DNA of 64,000 nucleotides, from assembly GCA_017307375.1 (NCBI GenBank), contig JAFKFH010000005.1:434001-498000 (forward strand), in the 5' to 3' direction. Shown here in pieces: positions 1 through 8,100 of the stretch. The translations under genes were made by a program, and so were the position numbers. The notes beneath the pieces are model-generated. The model had not been told where the DNA came from, ran no database searches, and was given only the letters and a program-made list of their open reading frames with translations. Origin of the DNA: Alphaproteobacteria bacterium (GTDB taxonomy: Bacteria > Pseudomonadota > Alphaproteobacteria > Ferrovibrionales > Ferrovibrionaceae). Every line of letters begins with the position of its first letter. Positions within the stretch are counted from its first letter, which is position 1.

Positions 1-516
1 CATCCCGGCGATCGTCCCGTCGGGCACCGCGGCGAAGGCCAGATTGTCGGCGACGTCCGCATGCGCCTCGGCGACGACGTCGAGCCCTTCGCGGGCGAAG
101 CCGGCGATCAGCTTCTTCTGATAGTCGCCGCGATAGGGTGTGACCAGCGCGATGCGCCGTGCCCCCATCGCCCGCAGCGCGGCTTCCAGTGCCAGGGTCG
201 AGGTCGTTGCCGGAATGCCGGTCTCGGCCGTCACCCGGCGGCAGAAGTCGCGGTCGACGTCGAAGCCCAGCGTCGCGCCCTTGGAGCCGTTCCAGGCGAT
301 CACGTCGGGCCGGGCATGGGCCAGCAGCCGGGCCGCCCCCATCATGCCCTCCCAGTCGTAGTCGTCGGGGAACAGATCGGCACTGCCGAACACCGGCGTG
401 CGCGAGAAATGGCCGGAGACCTCGGGGAAATCGGCAAGGATCGCCGTCGTCACCCGCTCGACCACCAGATTGGCCGACGGCGTGACCATGCCCAGCGCGC
501 GGTGCGGCCGGATCAT
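1..516 (-). CDS. Asp/Glu racemase superfamily enzyme, arylmalonate decarboxylase/maleate isomerase-like (3' end outside window)
   Basis: The first 172 residues are present; the rest lies left of base 1. The N-terminus (GMVTPSANLVVE) and the segment GIPATTSTLALEA followed by RRIALVTPY are typical of the family that includes maleate cis-trans isomerase and arylmalonate decarboxylase, cofactor-free enzymes acting on carboxylates. Where racemases carry the first catalytic Cys, this protein has Asn76-Gly77-Ser78, as in arylmalonate decarboxylase, which uses one Cys near residue 188; that residue would lie outside the window. The ATG overlaps the stop of the upstream ABC ATPase gene, so the enzyme is the last visible gene of that transporter operon and probably acts on the imported compound. 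The substrate is unknown. Confidence 0.8.
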   Translation of the reverse strand, partial: MIRPHRALGMVTPSANLVVERVTTAILADFPEVSGHFSRTPVFGSADLFPDDYDWEGMMGAARLLAHARPDVIAWNGSKGATLGFDVDRDFCRRVTAETGIPATTSTLALEAALRAMGARRIALVTPYRGDYQKKLIAGFAREGLDVVAEAHADVADNLAFAAVPDGTIAGM

Positions 517-1607
517 GCGGCGACGTCCCGGACGAGACGGTTGCGGGCGGCTTCCCAGCTTGCGATCACCGCGGTGCCGGGCTCGATCGTGTCGTGGCCG
601 TCGTCGTTCTGGCGCACGGCGATCAGCGGCTCGGCACCGGGACGGCGCAGGTAGTAATGAGTGTTGACCCCATGGTAGACGACCTGTTCGACCACCGTCG
701 CCGCCTGGTTGGGACCGGGTGCCGCGGCATCCGCCGGGGTAATGCGTACCGCCTCGGGCCGCAGGGCCACGGTCGCCCGGCCATCGGCCGGCGGCACGCC
801 GTCGAGCGCCAGGGTGACGCCATCGGCGGCGGCGACGAGAAAGCCGCCGCCCTCCCGCCGCGTCACCGTTCCCTCGAAGAAGTTCGAGGTGCCGATGAAG
901 CCGGCGACGAAGCGGGTGGCGGGATTCTCGTAGATCTCGCGCGGACTGCCGATCTGTTCGATGACGCCGTTGTTCATGATCGCGATGCGGTCGGACAGGG
1001 TCATCGCCTCGTCCTGGTCGTGGGTCACCATCAGCGTGGTGATGCCAAGGCGCTGCTGCAACTGCCGCATCTCGACCTGCATGCTCTCGCGCAGCTTCTT
1101 GTCGAGCGCGCCGAACGGTTCGTCGAGCAGCAGGACCGAGGGTTCGATCACCAGCGCGCGGGCCAGCCCGACGCGCTGCTGCTGGCCGCCGGACAGCTGG
1201 TGAGGCAGCCGGTCGCCGAACTGGGCCAGCCGGACCATCGCCAGCGCCCCCTCGACCCTGGCCGCGATCTCGGCCTTCGGCAGCTTCCGCATCTCCAGCC
1301 CGAAGGCCAGGTTGCCGGCGACCGTCAGATGCGGGAACAGCGCATAGTTCTGGAACAGCATGCCGATGTTGCGGCGATGGACCGGCACGCCGGTGATCTC
1401 GCGGCCGGCGACGACGATGTCGCCGTCGGTCGGCTCGATCAGTCCGGCGATCATCCGCATGATCGTCGTCTTGCCGCAGCCCGACGGGCCCAGCAGCGAC
1501 AGCACATGCCCACGCTCGACGCCGAAGGTCACGCCGCGCACCGCCTGGGTGGCGCCATAGCTCTTGTGGACGTCGATGACCTCGATATCGGCAGCCGCGC
1601 GGGTCAT
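513..1607 (-). CDS. ABC transporter ATPase, spermidine/putrescine-Fe3+ (PotA/FbpC) type
   Basis: This 364-residue protein has every ATPase motif: Walker A GPSGCGKTT at about residues 40-48, signature LSGGQQQR, Walker B VLLLDEPFGALD and switch THDQDEA. A C-terminal region of about 100 residues (from FFEGTV) fits the TOBE regulatory domain of the PotA/FbpC/CysA group. It would energise import through the two permeases and binding protein encoded just upstream on the same strand. The ATG is 5 bases after the binding-protein stop, and its own stop overlaps the racemase-like gene, so the genes are translationally coupled. Possible substrates are polyamines, iron or a small carboxylate; the linked racemase-like gene favours an organic substrate. 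Confidence 0.92.
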   Translation of the reverse strand: MTRAAADIEVIDVHKSYGATQAVRGVTFGVERGHVLSLLGPSGCGKTTIMRMIAGLIEPTDGDIVVAGREITGVPVHRRNIGMLFQNYALFPHLTVAGNLAFGLEMRKLPKAEIAARVEGALAMVRLAQFGDRLPHQLSGGQQQRVGLARALVIEPSVLLLDEPFGALDKKLRESMQVEMRQLQQRLGITTLMVTHDQDEAMTLSDRIAIMNNGVIEQIGSPREIYENPATRFVAGFIGTSNFFEGTVTRREGGGFLVAAADGVTLALDGVPPADGRATVALRPEAVRITPADAAAPGPNQAATVVEQVVYHGVNTHYYLRRPGAEPLIAVRQNDDGHDTIEPGTAVIASWEAARNRLVRDVAA

Positions 1608-1612
1608 CGCGG

Positions 1613-2695
1613 TCACGCCACGAAGATCTGGTTCATCTTCTCGATCCAGTCCGAGCGCACCGCGTTGATATGCGCCCAGTCCGGCGAGAAGAGGCCCAGT
1701 TCGTCCATCTTGCTTTCGGGATAGGCGAGCAGGCCGGCGATCTCGGGCTTGAACGACAGGCCGCCGATGGCCGGCGCGGCCAGCGCCGTTTCGGCCAGGC
1801 CCTGCTGGATCGCCGGATCGAGCATGCGGTTCATGAACTCGGCCCCGAGATCGGCATTCGGCGCATTCTTGACCAGCACCTGGCAGTTGACACCGGCAAA
1901 CGCCCCCTCCTTGGGGAAACACATGTCGATCGACGCGCCCTTGAGCTTGTAGGGATAGACGTATTTGGAATATTCCGGCCCGCCGATGGCGCCCTGCCCC
2001 TGGGCGACCAGCAGCGCGGCATCGTCGGTGCCGTAGAGGTTCAGGACATTGGGCTTCAGCTCGGCAAGCTTGGGCCAGGCGTGGTCGGCAAGGTACTGCG
2101 CCTCCTTGTAGGGCTTGCCGGTCGCCACCGCGGCGGCGGCGATCACGGTGAAGACGCTCGGCGTCGTCTTGGTGCCGACCAGCGAGATCTTGCGGGCAAA
2201 GCGCGGCTCCCACAGCTGGGCATAGCTTTCCAGGGGCTTCGTCGCGGCGGGATTGTAGAACAGCCCGGCCGACGAGATGGCGAGCGCCACGCCGTAACCT
2301 TCCTGGTAGATGAACCGGGGATAGACCTTGGCCAGGTTCGGCATCTTGTCCCTGGGCAGCGGATCGATCAGCCCCTCGCGCTTGGCGATCTCGACGCCCA
2401 GGTCGTCGACGAACATGACCGTGAACTTCGGCGCCTCCTTGGCGGCGCGCAGCAGCCCGATCTGGCCCAGCGTCGAACCCTGCTGGGCGTCGACCTTGCA
2501 GTCGAAGTCGCGCTGGAAGCCGGGCAACACCGACTTGCGGATGAACTCGCCCTGCGCCCCGCCCCAGATGCCGATCTGCATCGTCTTGCCGGCGGCCCAG
2601 GCATTGCGCACGAAGAAGGTCGGCGCGGCGAGCGCCGCGGCACCGGCCTTCAACAGGCCGCGGCGGCTGGCGAGAAGCGGGGAAACCTTGGTCAT
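1613..2695 (-). CDS. ABC transporter extracellular solute-binding protein, Tat-exported
   Basis: This 360-residue protein begins with a twin-arginine signal (SRRGLLKAGAAALAAPTF, residues 11-28), so it is probably folded before export to the periplasm. The mature part reads as a family 1/PotD-like binding protein: IGIWGGAQGEF near the start and a middle section with GLFYNP and TPSVF. It would capture the substrate and deliver it to the two adjoining permeases. Its order between permease and ATPase genes is usual for polyamine/Fe-type importers. Nothing in the sequence fixes the ligand. The 75-base gap to the upstream permease has only short, imperfect GC-rich inverted repeats. Confidence 0.88.
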   Translation of the reverse strand: MTKVSPLLASRRGLLKAGAAALAAPTFFVRNAWAAGKTMQIGIWGGAQGEFIRKSVLPGFQRDFDCKVDAQQGSTLGQIGLLRAAKEAPKFTVMFVDDLGVEIAKREGLIDPLPRDKMPNLAKVYPRFIYQEGYGVALAISSAGLFYNPAATKPLESYAQLWEPRFARKISLVGTKTTPSVFTVIAAAAVATGKPYKEAQYLADHAWPKLAELKPNVLNLYGTDDAALLVAQGQGAIGGPEYSKYVYPYKLKGASIDMCFPKEGAFAGVNCQVLVKNAPNADLGAEFMNRMLDPAIQQGLAETALAAPAIGGLSFKPEIAGLLAYPESKMDELGLFSPDWAHINAVRSDWIEKMNQIFVA

Positions 2696-2770
2696 CGGGC
2701 AAGCTCCGGGGTTTGCGCGCCGGCCCGGCCGGGCGCCGTTGCGGGGATCAGGCAGGCGGTCAGGCGGTCG

Positions 2771-3574
2771 TCAGAAGCTCATGGCCCGCCGGAGTCCGGC
2801 GAGGCGTTCGAGCAGCAGCACCATGAACAGCGAGAAGAAGATCATCAGCGAGGCGATGGCGGCGATCCCGGGATCGAACATCCGGCTGATCAGCGAGATC
2901 ATCATCATCGGCAGCGGCACGTGGCTCGCATCGAACAGCCACATCGAGATCGCGTAGTTGTCGAACGACGTCACGAAGGCGAACAGCGCCCCGGCGACCA
3001 GCCCCGGCATGATCTGCGGCCGGGTGACGCGCCAGAAGGCGGTGACCCGGTCGGCGCCCAGCGTGCGCGCGGCCTCCTCCAGCCCGGGATCGACGGTCAC
3101 CAGGCTGGCCGAGACAGTGCGGACCACATAGGGCGTGGTCACCAGCACATGCCCGACCAGCAGGTTGACGAAAGCATCGGTCGAGCCGAGCGAGGATGCC
3201 AGCCGCAGCAAGGCGATGCCGGTGACGAGGGTCGGAAAGATCAGCGGCGACAGGACCAGCGCCTGGATGAAAGCCTTGCCGCGGAACTGCAACCGCACGA
3301 GGCCGATGGCGGTCGGCGTGCCGAGCAGCACGGCGCCGCAGGCCGCCAGCGCCGACAGCGCGACACTGAACCCGAATGAGCCGGTGAAATCGGGATCGTC
3401 GAGCACGCGGCCATACCAGGCCAGGGTGAACCCCTTCGGCGGGAAGGTCACGAACGGCGTGTCCGACACCGACAGCACGATCGGAAAGATCAGCGGCAGC
3501 ATCAGGAACAGGACGATGACGGCGGTCAGGCCGTAGATCAGCGGAGCGCCCCGCCCCAGGCCGGTTTCGGACAT
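2771..3574 (-). CDS. ABC transporter permease (PotC-like)
   Basis: This 267-residue inner-membrane protein has about six hydrophobic segments. It has a good EAA loop for ATPase contact (EEAARTLGADRVTAFWRV, about residue 180) and the PotC-like segment GFTLAWYGRVLDDPDF near the N-terminus. It forms the channel with the permease encoded upstream. ATG was chosen because it overlaps the TGA of that gene by one base; longer open frames upstream are antisense or out-of-frame readings of the neighbouring permease. It belongs to the five-gene importer operon. Confidence 0.9.
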   Translation of the reverse strand: MSETGLGRGAPLIYGLTAVIVLFLMLPLIFPIVLSVSDTPFVTFPPKGFTLAWYGRVLDDPDFTGSFGFSVALSALAACGAVLLGTPTAIGLVRLQFRGKAFIQALVLSPLIFPTLVTGIALLRLASSLGSTDAFVNLLVGHVLVTTPYVVRTVSASLVTVDPGLEEAARTLGADRVTAFWRVTRPQIMPGLVAGALFAFVTSFDNYAISMWLFDASHVPLPMMMISLISRMFDPGIAAIASLMIFFSLFMVLLLERLAGLRRAMSF

Positions 3575-4518
3575 CACGCCACCTCCGTCGCGCGGCTGCG
3601 GAAGCGGCGTTCGACCAGTGCCATGTAGGCCAGGTTGATCGCCATCACGATCACCACCATGACGCTGGCGATCGCCGCGCCGAACGGCCAGTCGAATACC
3701 GACAGGATCTGTTCCTCGACCAGCGTGCCGAGCATCTTGGTGAAGCTGCCGCCCAGCAGGGCCGGCAGGATGAAGGAAGCCGCAGTCAGCGAGAAGACCA
3801 GCGTGCAGCCGACGCCCAGGCCGGGCAGGCTGAGCGGCAGGGTGACGCGCCGGAACACGGCAAAGCCGGTGGCACCGAGCGTGCGTGCCGCATCCTCGAC
3901 CGCGCGGTCGATGCGGCCGATCGCGGCGGCAAGCGGCAGGGTCATCATCGGCAGGAAGACCTGGACCGAACCGATGACGACGGCCCATTCGGTATAGAGC
4001 AGTTCGACCGGCCCCAGGCCGATCTGGGCCAGCGACCAGTTCAGCACGCCCCCATTGCCGTTGCCGAGGATGATGCGCCAGCCATAGGCGCGGACCACGA
4101 CATTGACCAGCAGCGGCGCAATCACCAGCACCGTCAGCAGCCGCCCCGCCATCGCCGGGCCGCGGGCGATCACCATTGCCAGCGGATAGGCCAGGACCGC
4201 AGCCGCCACGGTCGTGAGCAGGCTGATGCGCAGCGTGGTGAAGAGCACGGTGCGATAGAGGTCGACGGCACCGAGGCGGATGTAGTTGGCGAGCGTCAGA
4301 TCGCCGCCCAATGCGCCGTTCGGCAATTGCTGCAGGAACGAATACCGCACCATCAGTCCGACCGGCAGTACGAAGACGGCGACGAAGAACAGGACAGCCG
4401 GCCCGAGCAGCAGCAGGGCGGCGACAGGATTGCCGGCGAGGATGCGCGGCAGGAACGGCCGGCCGGGCAAGGCGGCAGTCAGCGGGGTCGGATTTCGGGT
4501 GGCCGGACTGGACGACAC
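3574..4518 (-). CDS. ABC transporter permease (PotB-like), first gene of importer operon
   Basis: This 314-residue membrane protein has a hydrophilic N-terminus of about 30 residues, then six predicted transmembrane segments and the EAA loop EDAARTLGATGFAVFRRV. Start is GTG with a GGGGGTG ribosome-binding stretch about 7 bases ahead. It is the first gene of the operon permease-permease-binding protein-ATPase-racemase-like enzyme. The GntR-type regulator is encoded divergently 195 bases away, and the shared intergenic region carries a perfect palindrome that could be its operator. Confidence 0.9.
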   Translation of the reverse strand: MSSSPATRNPTPLTAALPGRPFLPRILAGNPVAALLLLGPAVLFFVAVFVLPVGLMVRYSFLQQLPNGALGGDLTLANYIRLGAVDLYRTVLFTTLRISLLTTVAAAVLAYPLAMVIARGPAMAGRLLTVLVIAPLLVNVVVRAYGWRIILGNGNGGVLNWSLAQIGLGPVELLYTEWAVVIGSVQVFLPMMTLPLAAAIGRIDRAVEDAARTLGATGFAVFRRVTLPLSLPGLGVGCTLVFSLTAASFILPALLGGSFTKMLGTLVEEQILSVFDWPFGAAIASVMVVIVMAINLAYMALVERRFRSRATEVA

Positions 4519-4582
4519 GTCAACACCCCCTTGTCTGCCGGGCGGATCACACCGCCGCCCTGGTCGATAATGCTAAGCCAGA

Positions 4583-4592
4583 TTGTCGACAA
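4583..4592. promoter_or_regulatory. Palindrome TTGTCGACAA, candidate GntR operator
   Basis: A perfect 10-base palindrome lies in an AT-rich pocket between the divergent importer operon and the GntR gene. FCD-type GntR proteins commonly bind short palindromes with GT and AC half-sites, so this is the best operator candidate. The assignment is by position and form only. Confidence 0.45.
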
Positions 4593-4713
4593 AACAAGAG
4601 ATTTTTATGCACAAATTTTTACCTTCTCGTGCTACGAAACTAGGCATTTCGTATCGACAAGAGGCATGACCGGTGTCTACATTGCCGGCGACGTAGCTTG
4701 GTGAAGGGCCGAC

Positions 4714-5403
4714 ATGGCGCGGGCGGACGAAGGCAGCACCGACGACCTGATTTACGAGAAGATCCATGCCGCGATTGCCGCGCAGGACCTGCCGCCCGGC
4801 ATGCGTCTGCGCGAGGACGAGATGCGGCAGATCTTCGGGGTCAGCCGCGCGCGTATCCGCAAGGTCTTCGCCCGGCTCGCCTATGCCGGTCTGGTGACGA
4901 TCGAACCGAACAAGGGGGCGTCGGTCTTCCAGCCGACGCCGCGCGAGGCACGCGAGATCTTTGCCGCCAGGCGCGGCATCGAGGGCACGATCGTCAGGCT
5001 GCTGGCCGGCCGGCTCGACCGCGACCAGCGCCAACTGCTGGCCGACCATATCGCCGCCGAAGCGGCAGCCGACGAACGGCGCGACTGGCCCGAGATGGTC
5101 CGGCTATCCGGCGAATTCCACATCCGCCTGGCCGAGATCGCCGGGAATTCGATCCTGCTGCGCTTTCTGCGCGAACTGATCACGCGCGAGGCGCTGGTGA
5201 TCCTCGTCTATGAAAAACCGGGCAAACCGAGCTGCTCGCACCAGGAGCACAGCCGGGTCCTCGACGCCCTGATCGCCGGTGACGGCGACCGGGCGACCGC
5301 GCTGATGGACGAGCATCTCGCCAACATCGAGGACCGGCTGGACCTCGACCGCGAAAGCCGCAAGGAAGTCGATCTCGGCAAGCTGTTCGGCGCCCGGCGC
5401 TGA
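4714..5403 (+). CDS. GntR-family transcriptional regulator, FCD domain
   Basis: This 229-residue regulator has an N-terminal winged helix (about residues 10-75; LREDEMRQIFGVSRARIRKV is the recognition region) and a C-terminal all-helical FCD domain (about 85-215). The FCD metal or ligand His positions are visible in GEFHIRL, QEHSRV and DEHL. Such proteins are usually repressors released by a small organic acid. It is transcribed away from the ABC importer/racemase operon and probably controls it and itself. It converges with paaE, which ends 27 bases after this stop. The ligand is unknown, but could be the imported compound. Confidence 0.9.
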   Translation: MARADEGSTDDLIYEKIHAAIAAQDLPPGMRLREDEMRQIFGVSRARIRKVFARLAYAGLVTIEPNKGASVFQPTPREAREIFAARRGIEGTIVRLLAGRLDRDQRQLLADHIAAEAAADERRDWPEMVRLSGEFHIRLAEIAGNSILLRFLRELITREALVILVYEKPGKPSCSHQEHSRVLDALIAGDGDRATALMDEHLANIEDRLDLDRESRKEVDLGKLFGARR

Positions 5404-5430
5404 CCAGGCGGTGACGGACGTCGCGCGGGG

Positions 5431-6510
5431 TCAGGCCTCGTCGAAGTCGAGGATGACCTCGTCGCTCAATGGCCGGGTCTGGCAGGCCAGCACGTAGCCG
5501 GCATCGGTCTCCCACTGTTCCAGCGAGTAGTTCAGCATCATCTCGACCTCGCCGGCGCGGGTCATGCAGCGGCAGGTCGAGCAGACGCCGCCCTTGCAGG
5601 AATAAGGCAGGTCGACGCCCTGTTTCCCGGCGGCCTCGATCACGCTGATCCCGCCCTCGAAAGGCACGGCGATTTCGGTGCGCAGACCGTCGAGGATCAC
5701 GGTGACGCGGGCATTGCCGGCGCGGGTACCGGCCGGCGCGGCCGGTTTGCGCGGAGTCTGCGGCGCGGCGTCGGGGGCAAGGAACAGCTCGTGGCGGATA
5801 CGCGTCCGGTCGATGCCGGCTTTGGTCAGCACCTCCTCGACATCGGCCACCATCCGGGCCGGGCCGCAGATCAGCACGTCGTCGACCACGGCCGGATCGA
5901 ACAGCCGGCCGGTGAAGGCGCGCACCTTCCCGGCATCGAGCCGGCCGTTGAGCAGCGGCACGTCCTGCTTCTCGCGGCTGAGCACATGGGTGATCGAAAG
6001 GCGCGTCAGGTAACGGTTCTTGAGGTCTTCCAGCGCCTCGCGGAACAGGATCGAGCCGATGGTGCGATTGCCGTAGAACAGCATCACCCGCGTCTCGGGT
6101 TCACGCGCCAGCAGGTCGCGGATGATCGAGATGATCGGAGTGATGCCGCTGCCGGCGGCAAAACACAGCACCAGCCGCGGCCCCGTGGCCGGCGACAGGG
6201 TGAAACGCCCGGTCGGCGGCATCACCTCGATAACCTCTCCCGGCTTCAGGCCGGTATTGGCATGGCCGGAAAACCGGCCGCCCTCGACATGCTTGACCGC
6301 GACCCGCAACTCGCCGTCCTCGGGCCCGGCGCAAATCGAGTAAGACCGGCGCACATCCTCGCCATCGACCAGGGTCCGGAGCGTCAGGTACTGGCCGGGT
6401 TGCCAGGCGAAATCGGCAGCCAGTTCCGGCGGCACGACGAAGGCCAGCGACACCGCATCGGCCGTCTCGCGGCGCACATCCGACAGCGTCAGGGGATGGA
6501 ATCGGCTCAC
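5431..6510 (-). CDS. paaE: Phenylacetyl-CoA 1,2-epoxidase reductase subunit PaaE
   Basis: This 359-residue protein matches the usual PaaE length and layout. An FAD-binding ferredoxin-reductase domain comes first (RRSYSICAG near residue 60), then an NAD(P)H-binding domain (GSGITPIISI), and last a plant-type 2Fe-2S domain (CKGGVCSTCRC with a distant LACQ cysteine). It passes electrons from NADPH to the di-iron PaaA subunit for epoxidation of phenylacetyl-CoA. GTG was chosen as start: it has GAGGAG 9 bases ahead and leaves the conserved start SRFHPL. It is the last gene of paaABCDE, 13 bases after paaD. Confidence 0.95.
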   Translation of the reverse strand: MSRFHPLTLSDVRRETADAVSLAFVVPPELAADFAWQPGQYLTLRTLVDGEDVRRSYSICAGPEDGELRVAVKHVEGGRFSGHANTGLKPGEVIEVMPPTGRFTLSPATGPRLVLCFAAGSGITPIISIIRDLLAREPETRVMLFYGNRTIGSILFREALEDLKNRYLTRLSITHVLSREKQDVPLLNGRLDAGKVRAFTGRLFDPAVVDDVLICGPARMVADVEEVLTKAGIDRTRIRHELFLAPDAAPQTPRKPAAPAGTRAGNARVTVILDGLRTEIAVPFEGGISVIEAAGKQGVDLPYSCKGGVCSTCRCMTRAGEVEMMLNYSLEQWETDAGYVLACQTRPLSDEVILDFDEA

Positions 6511-6523
6511 CGGTCGAGGCTCC

Positions 6524-7030
6524 TCAGACACATTTGAAGTAGTGGAACGGTTCGGCACAGCTGCGGCAGCGATACATCGCCTTGCAGGCGGTCGAGCCGA
6601 ATTCGGCCAGCCGCTCGGTATCACGGCTGCCGCATTGCGGGCAGGCGACGACCGGCCCCTCGCCGAACAGCGCGCGCCGGCCGCCGGGGGTGCCGACCGG
6701 CGGCGCGATGCCCTGGGCGGCGAGCTTGGCCCGCGCACCGGGCGTCAGCCAGTCGGTGGTCCAGGCCGGGCTGTGGGTCAGCGAGACCCGGGCATCGGCA
6801 AAACCCGCCTCGGCCAGCGCACGCCCGACATCGATCGCGATCACACTCATCGCCGGGCAGCCGGAATAGGTCGGGGTGATCACGACCTCGACCTCGCCGT
6901 CGCGCCCCACGACGACCTGGCGGGCCACCCCCATCTCGACGATGTCGAGGCCGGGAATCTCCGGGTCGTGCACCCGGGTCAGCGCGTCCCAGACGCGCCG
7001 CTCGACCTCGCCGGCCGCAGGGCGGGCCAT
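6524..7030 (-). CDS. paaD: Phenylacetate degradation protein PaaD
   Basis: This 168-residue protein has an N-terminal MIP18/DUF59 domain (ALTRVHDPEIPG, then ITPTYSGCPAM) and a C-terminal CxxC...CxxC zinc-ribbon-like tail (CPQCGS and CRSCAEPF). PaaD is needed for phenylacetyl-CoA epoxidase activity, probably in Fe-S or di-iron maturation. The ATG at 7030 is preferred; a GTG one codon upstream is equally possible. It follows paaC directly and precedes paaE. Confidence 0.94.
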   Translation of the reverse strand: MARPAAGEVERRVWDALTRVHDPEIPGLDIVEMGVARQVVVGRDGEVEVVITPTYSGCPAMSVIAIDVGRALAEAGFADARVSLTHSPAWTTDWLTPGARAKLAAQGIAPPVGTPGGRRALFGEGPVVACPQCGSRDTERLAEFGSTACKAMYRCRSCAEPFHYFKCV

Positions 7031-7037
7031 CACAGCG

Positions 7038-7790
7038 CTACCAGCGCGCGCCGGGATAGGCGCGGGGCAGGAACTGCATCTCGGCCAGCAGATGGCCCAG
7101 CGCCTCGCCGTGCCGGCCCTTCAGCCCGCCCGACTGCATCCAGCCATCGGCCGGTCGGCGCAGCGTCGCCTCGGCCAGGACATCGGCGACGCGGGCATCC
7201 CATGCGGCCTTCAGTCCTCGATGGTCCGGGGCAATGCCACGCTCGACCAGCCCCGCGACCAGCGCGTCGCACTCGAACATCTCGCCGGTATAGGTCCACA
7301 GTTCGTCGATCGCTGCCTGCGCGCGCGCGTGGCTCTCGTCGGTCCCGTCGCCCAGCCGCACCAGCCATTCGCCCGAGAAACGCTCGTGATAGGTCGCCTC
7401 GCGCAGGCCCTTGGCGGCAAGCGCCGCCACGCGCTGATCCGACGACCGGGCCAGCGCGCCGTAGAACTCGACCTGCCAGGCATCGAACAGGAATTGGCGC
7501 GCGATCGTCAGGCCGAAATCCTCGTTCGGCAATTCGACCAGCAGCAGGTTGCGATAGTCGAGGACGTCGCGATGGAAGGCCAGCGCGTCGGCGTCCCGCC
7601 CCTGCCCTTCGACCTCGGCGGCGAGGCCCAGGAAGGCGTCGGCCTGGCCGGTCAGGTCCAGCGCGATGTTGGCCAGCGCAATATCGAGCTCCAGCTGCGG
7701 GGCATGGCCGCACCATTCCGACAGGCGGTGGCCGAGGATCAGGCAGGAATCGCCCTGGCGCAGCAGATAGGAAAACAAGCCCTGGTCCAT
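7038..7790 (-). CDS. paaC: Phenylacetyl-CoA epoxidase structural subunit PaaC
   Basis: At 250 residues it has the normal length for PaaC, an all-helical ferritin-like subunit that stabilises PaaA. Recognisable segments are LRQGDSCLILGHRLSEWCG near the start, DYRNLLLVELPNEDFG and EATYHERFSGEWLVRLGDGT. It forms the core PaaA-PaaC complex of the ring epoxidase. It starts 7 bases after paaB, and its stop lies within 10 bases of the paaD start, which indicates a compact operon. Confidence 0.95.
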   Translation of the reverse strand: MDQGLFSYLLRQGDSCLILGHRLSEWCGHAPQLELDIALANIALDLTGQADAFLGLAAEVEGQGRDADALAFHRDVLDYRNLLLVELPNEDFGLTIARQFLFDAWQVEFYGALARSSDQRVAALAAKGLREATYHERFSGEWLVRLGDGTDESHARAQAAIDELWTYTGEMFECDALVAGLVERGIAPDHRGLKAAWDARVADVLAEATLRRPADGWMQSGGLKGRHGEALGHLLAEMQFLPRAYPGARW

Positions 7791-7797
7791 GGCGGCC

Positions 7798-8085
7798 TCA
7801 GATGTTCTTCACGTCGGCCGGGATGTCGTAGAACGTCGGGTGACGATAGATCTTGTCGCCCATCGTCTCGAACATCACGTCCTTGTCGCGCGGATCGGAG
7901 GCGATGATCGCCGCCGAGGGCACCACCCAGAGCGACACCCCCTCGGACCGGCGGGTATAGACGTCGCGGGCCATCTCGACCGCCATTGCCGGATCGGCGG
8001 CATGGACGCTGCCGACATGGCGATGGCTCATGCCGTTGCGGGCGCGGACGAAAACTTCGTAGAGGGGCCAGTCGCGCTGGGACAT
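7798..8085 (-). CDS. paaB: Phenylacetyl-CoA epoxidase subunit PaaB
   Basis: A 95-residue protein with the typical PaaB start (WPLYEVFVRARNGMSHRHVG) and end (PTFYDIPADVKNI). PaaB bridges PaaAC heterodimers in the multicomponent oxygenase. The ATG at 8085 is chosen because GGAGAA lies about 8 bases ahead; a TTG two codons upstream would add only two residues. It is 15 bases downstream of paaA. Confidence 0.95.
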   Translation of the reverse strand: MSQRDWPLYEVFVRARNGMSHRHVGSVHAADPAMAVEMARDVYTRRSEGVSLWVVPSAAIIASDPRDKDVMFETMGDKIYRHPTFYDIPADVKNI

Positions 8086-8100
8086 CGCCAATTCTCCTGC

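Noticed and set aside
513-2702. A single 729-codon frame that seems to fuse the binding protein and ATPase
   Set aside because: Its N-terminal half is an out-of-frame reading of the binding-protein gene; the ATPase has its own ATG at 1607 just after the binding-protein stop.
1670-3379. Long plus-strand open frame opposite the ABC importer genes
   Set aside because: It is fully antisense to the binding-protein and permease genes, which have clear motifs; composition is that of a shadow frame.
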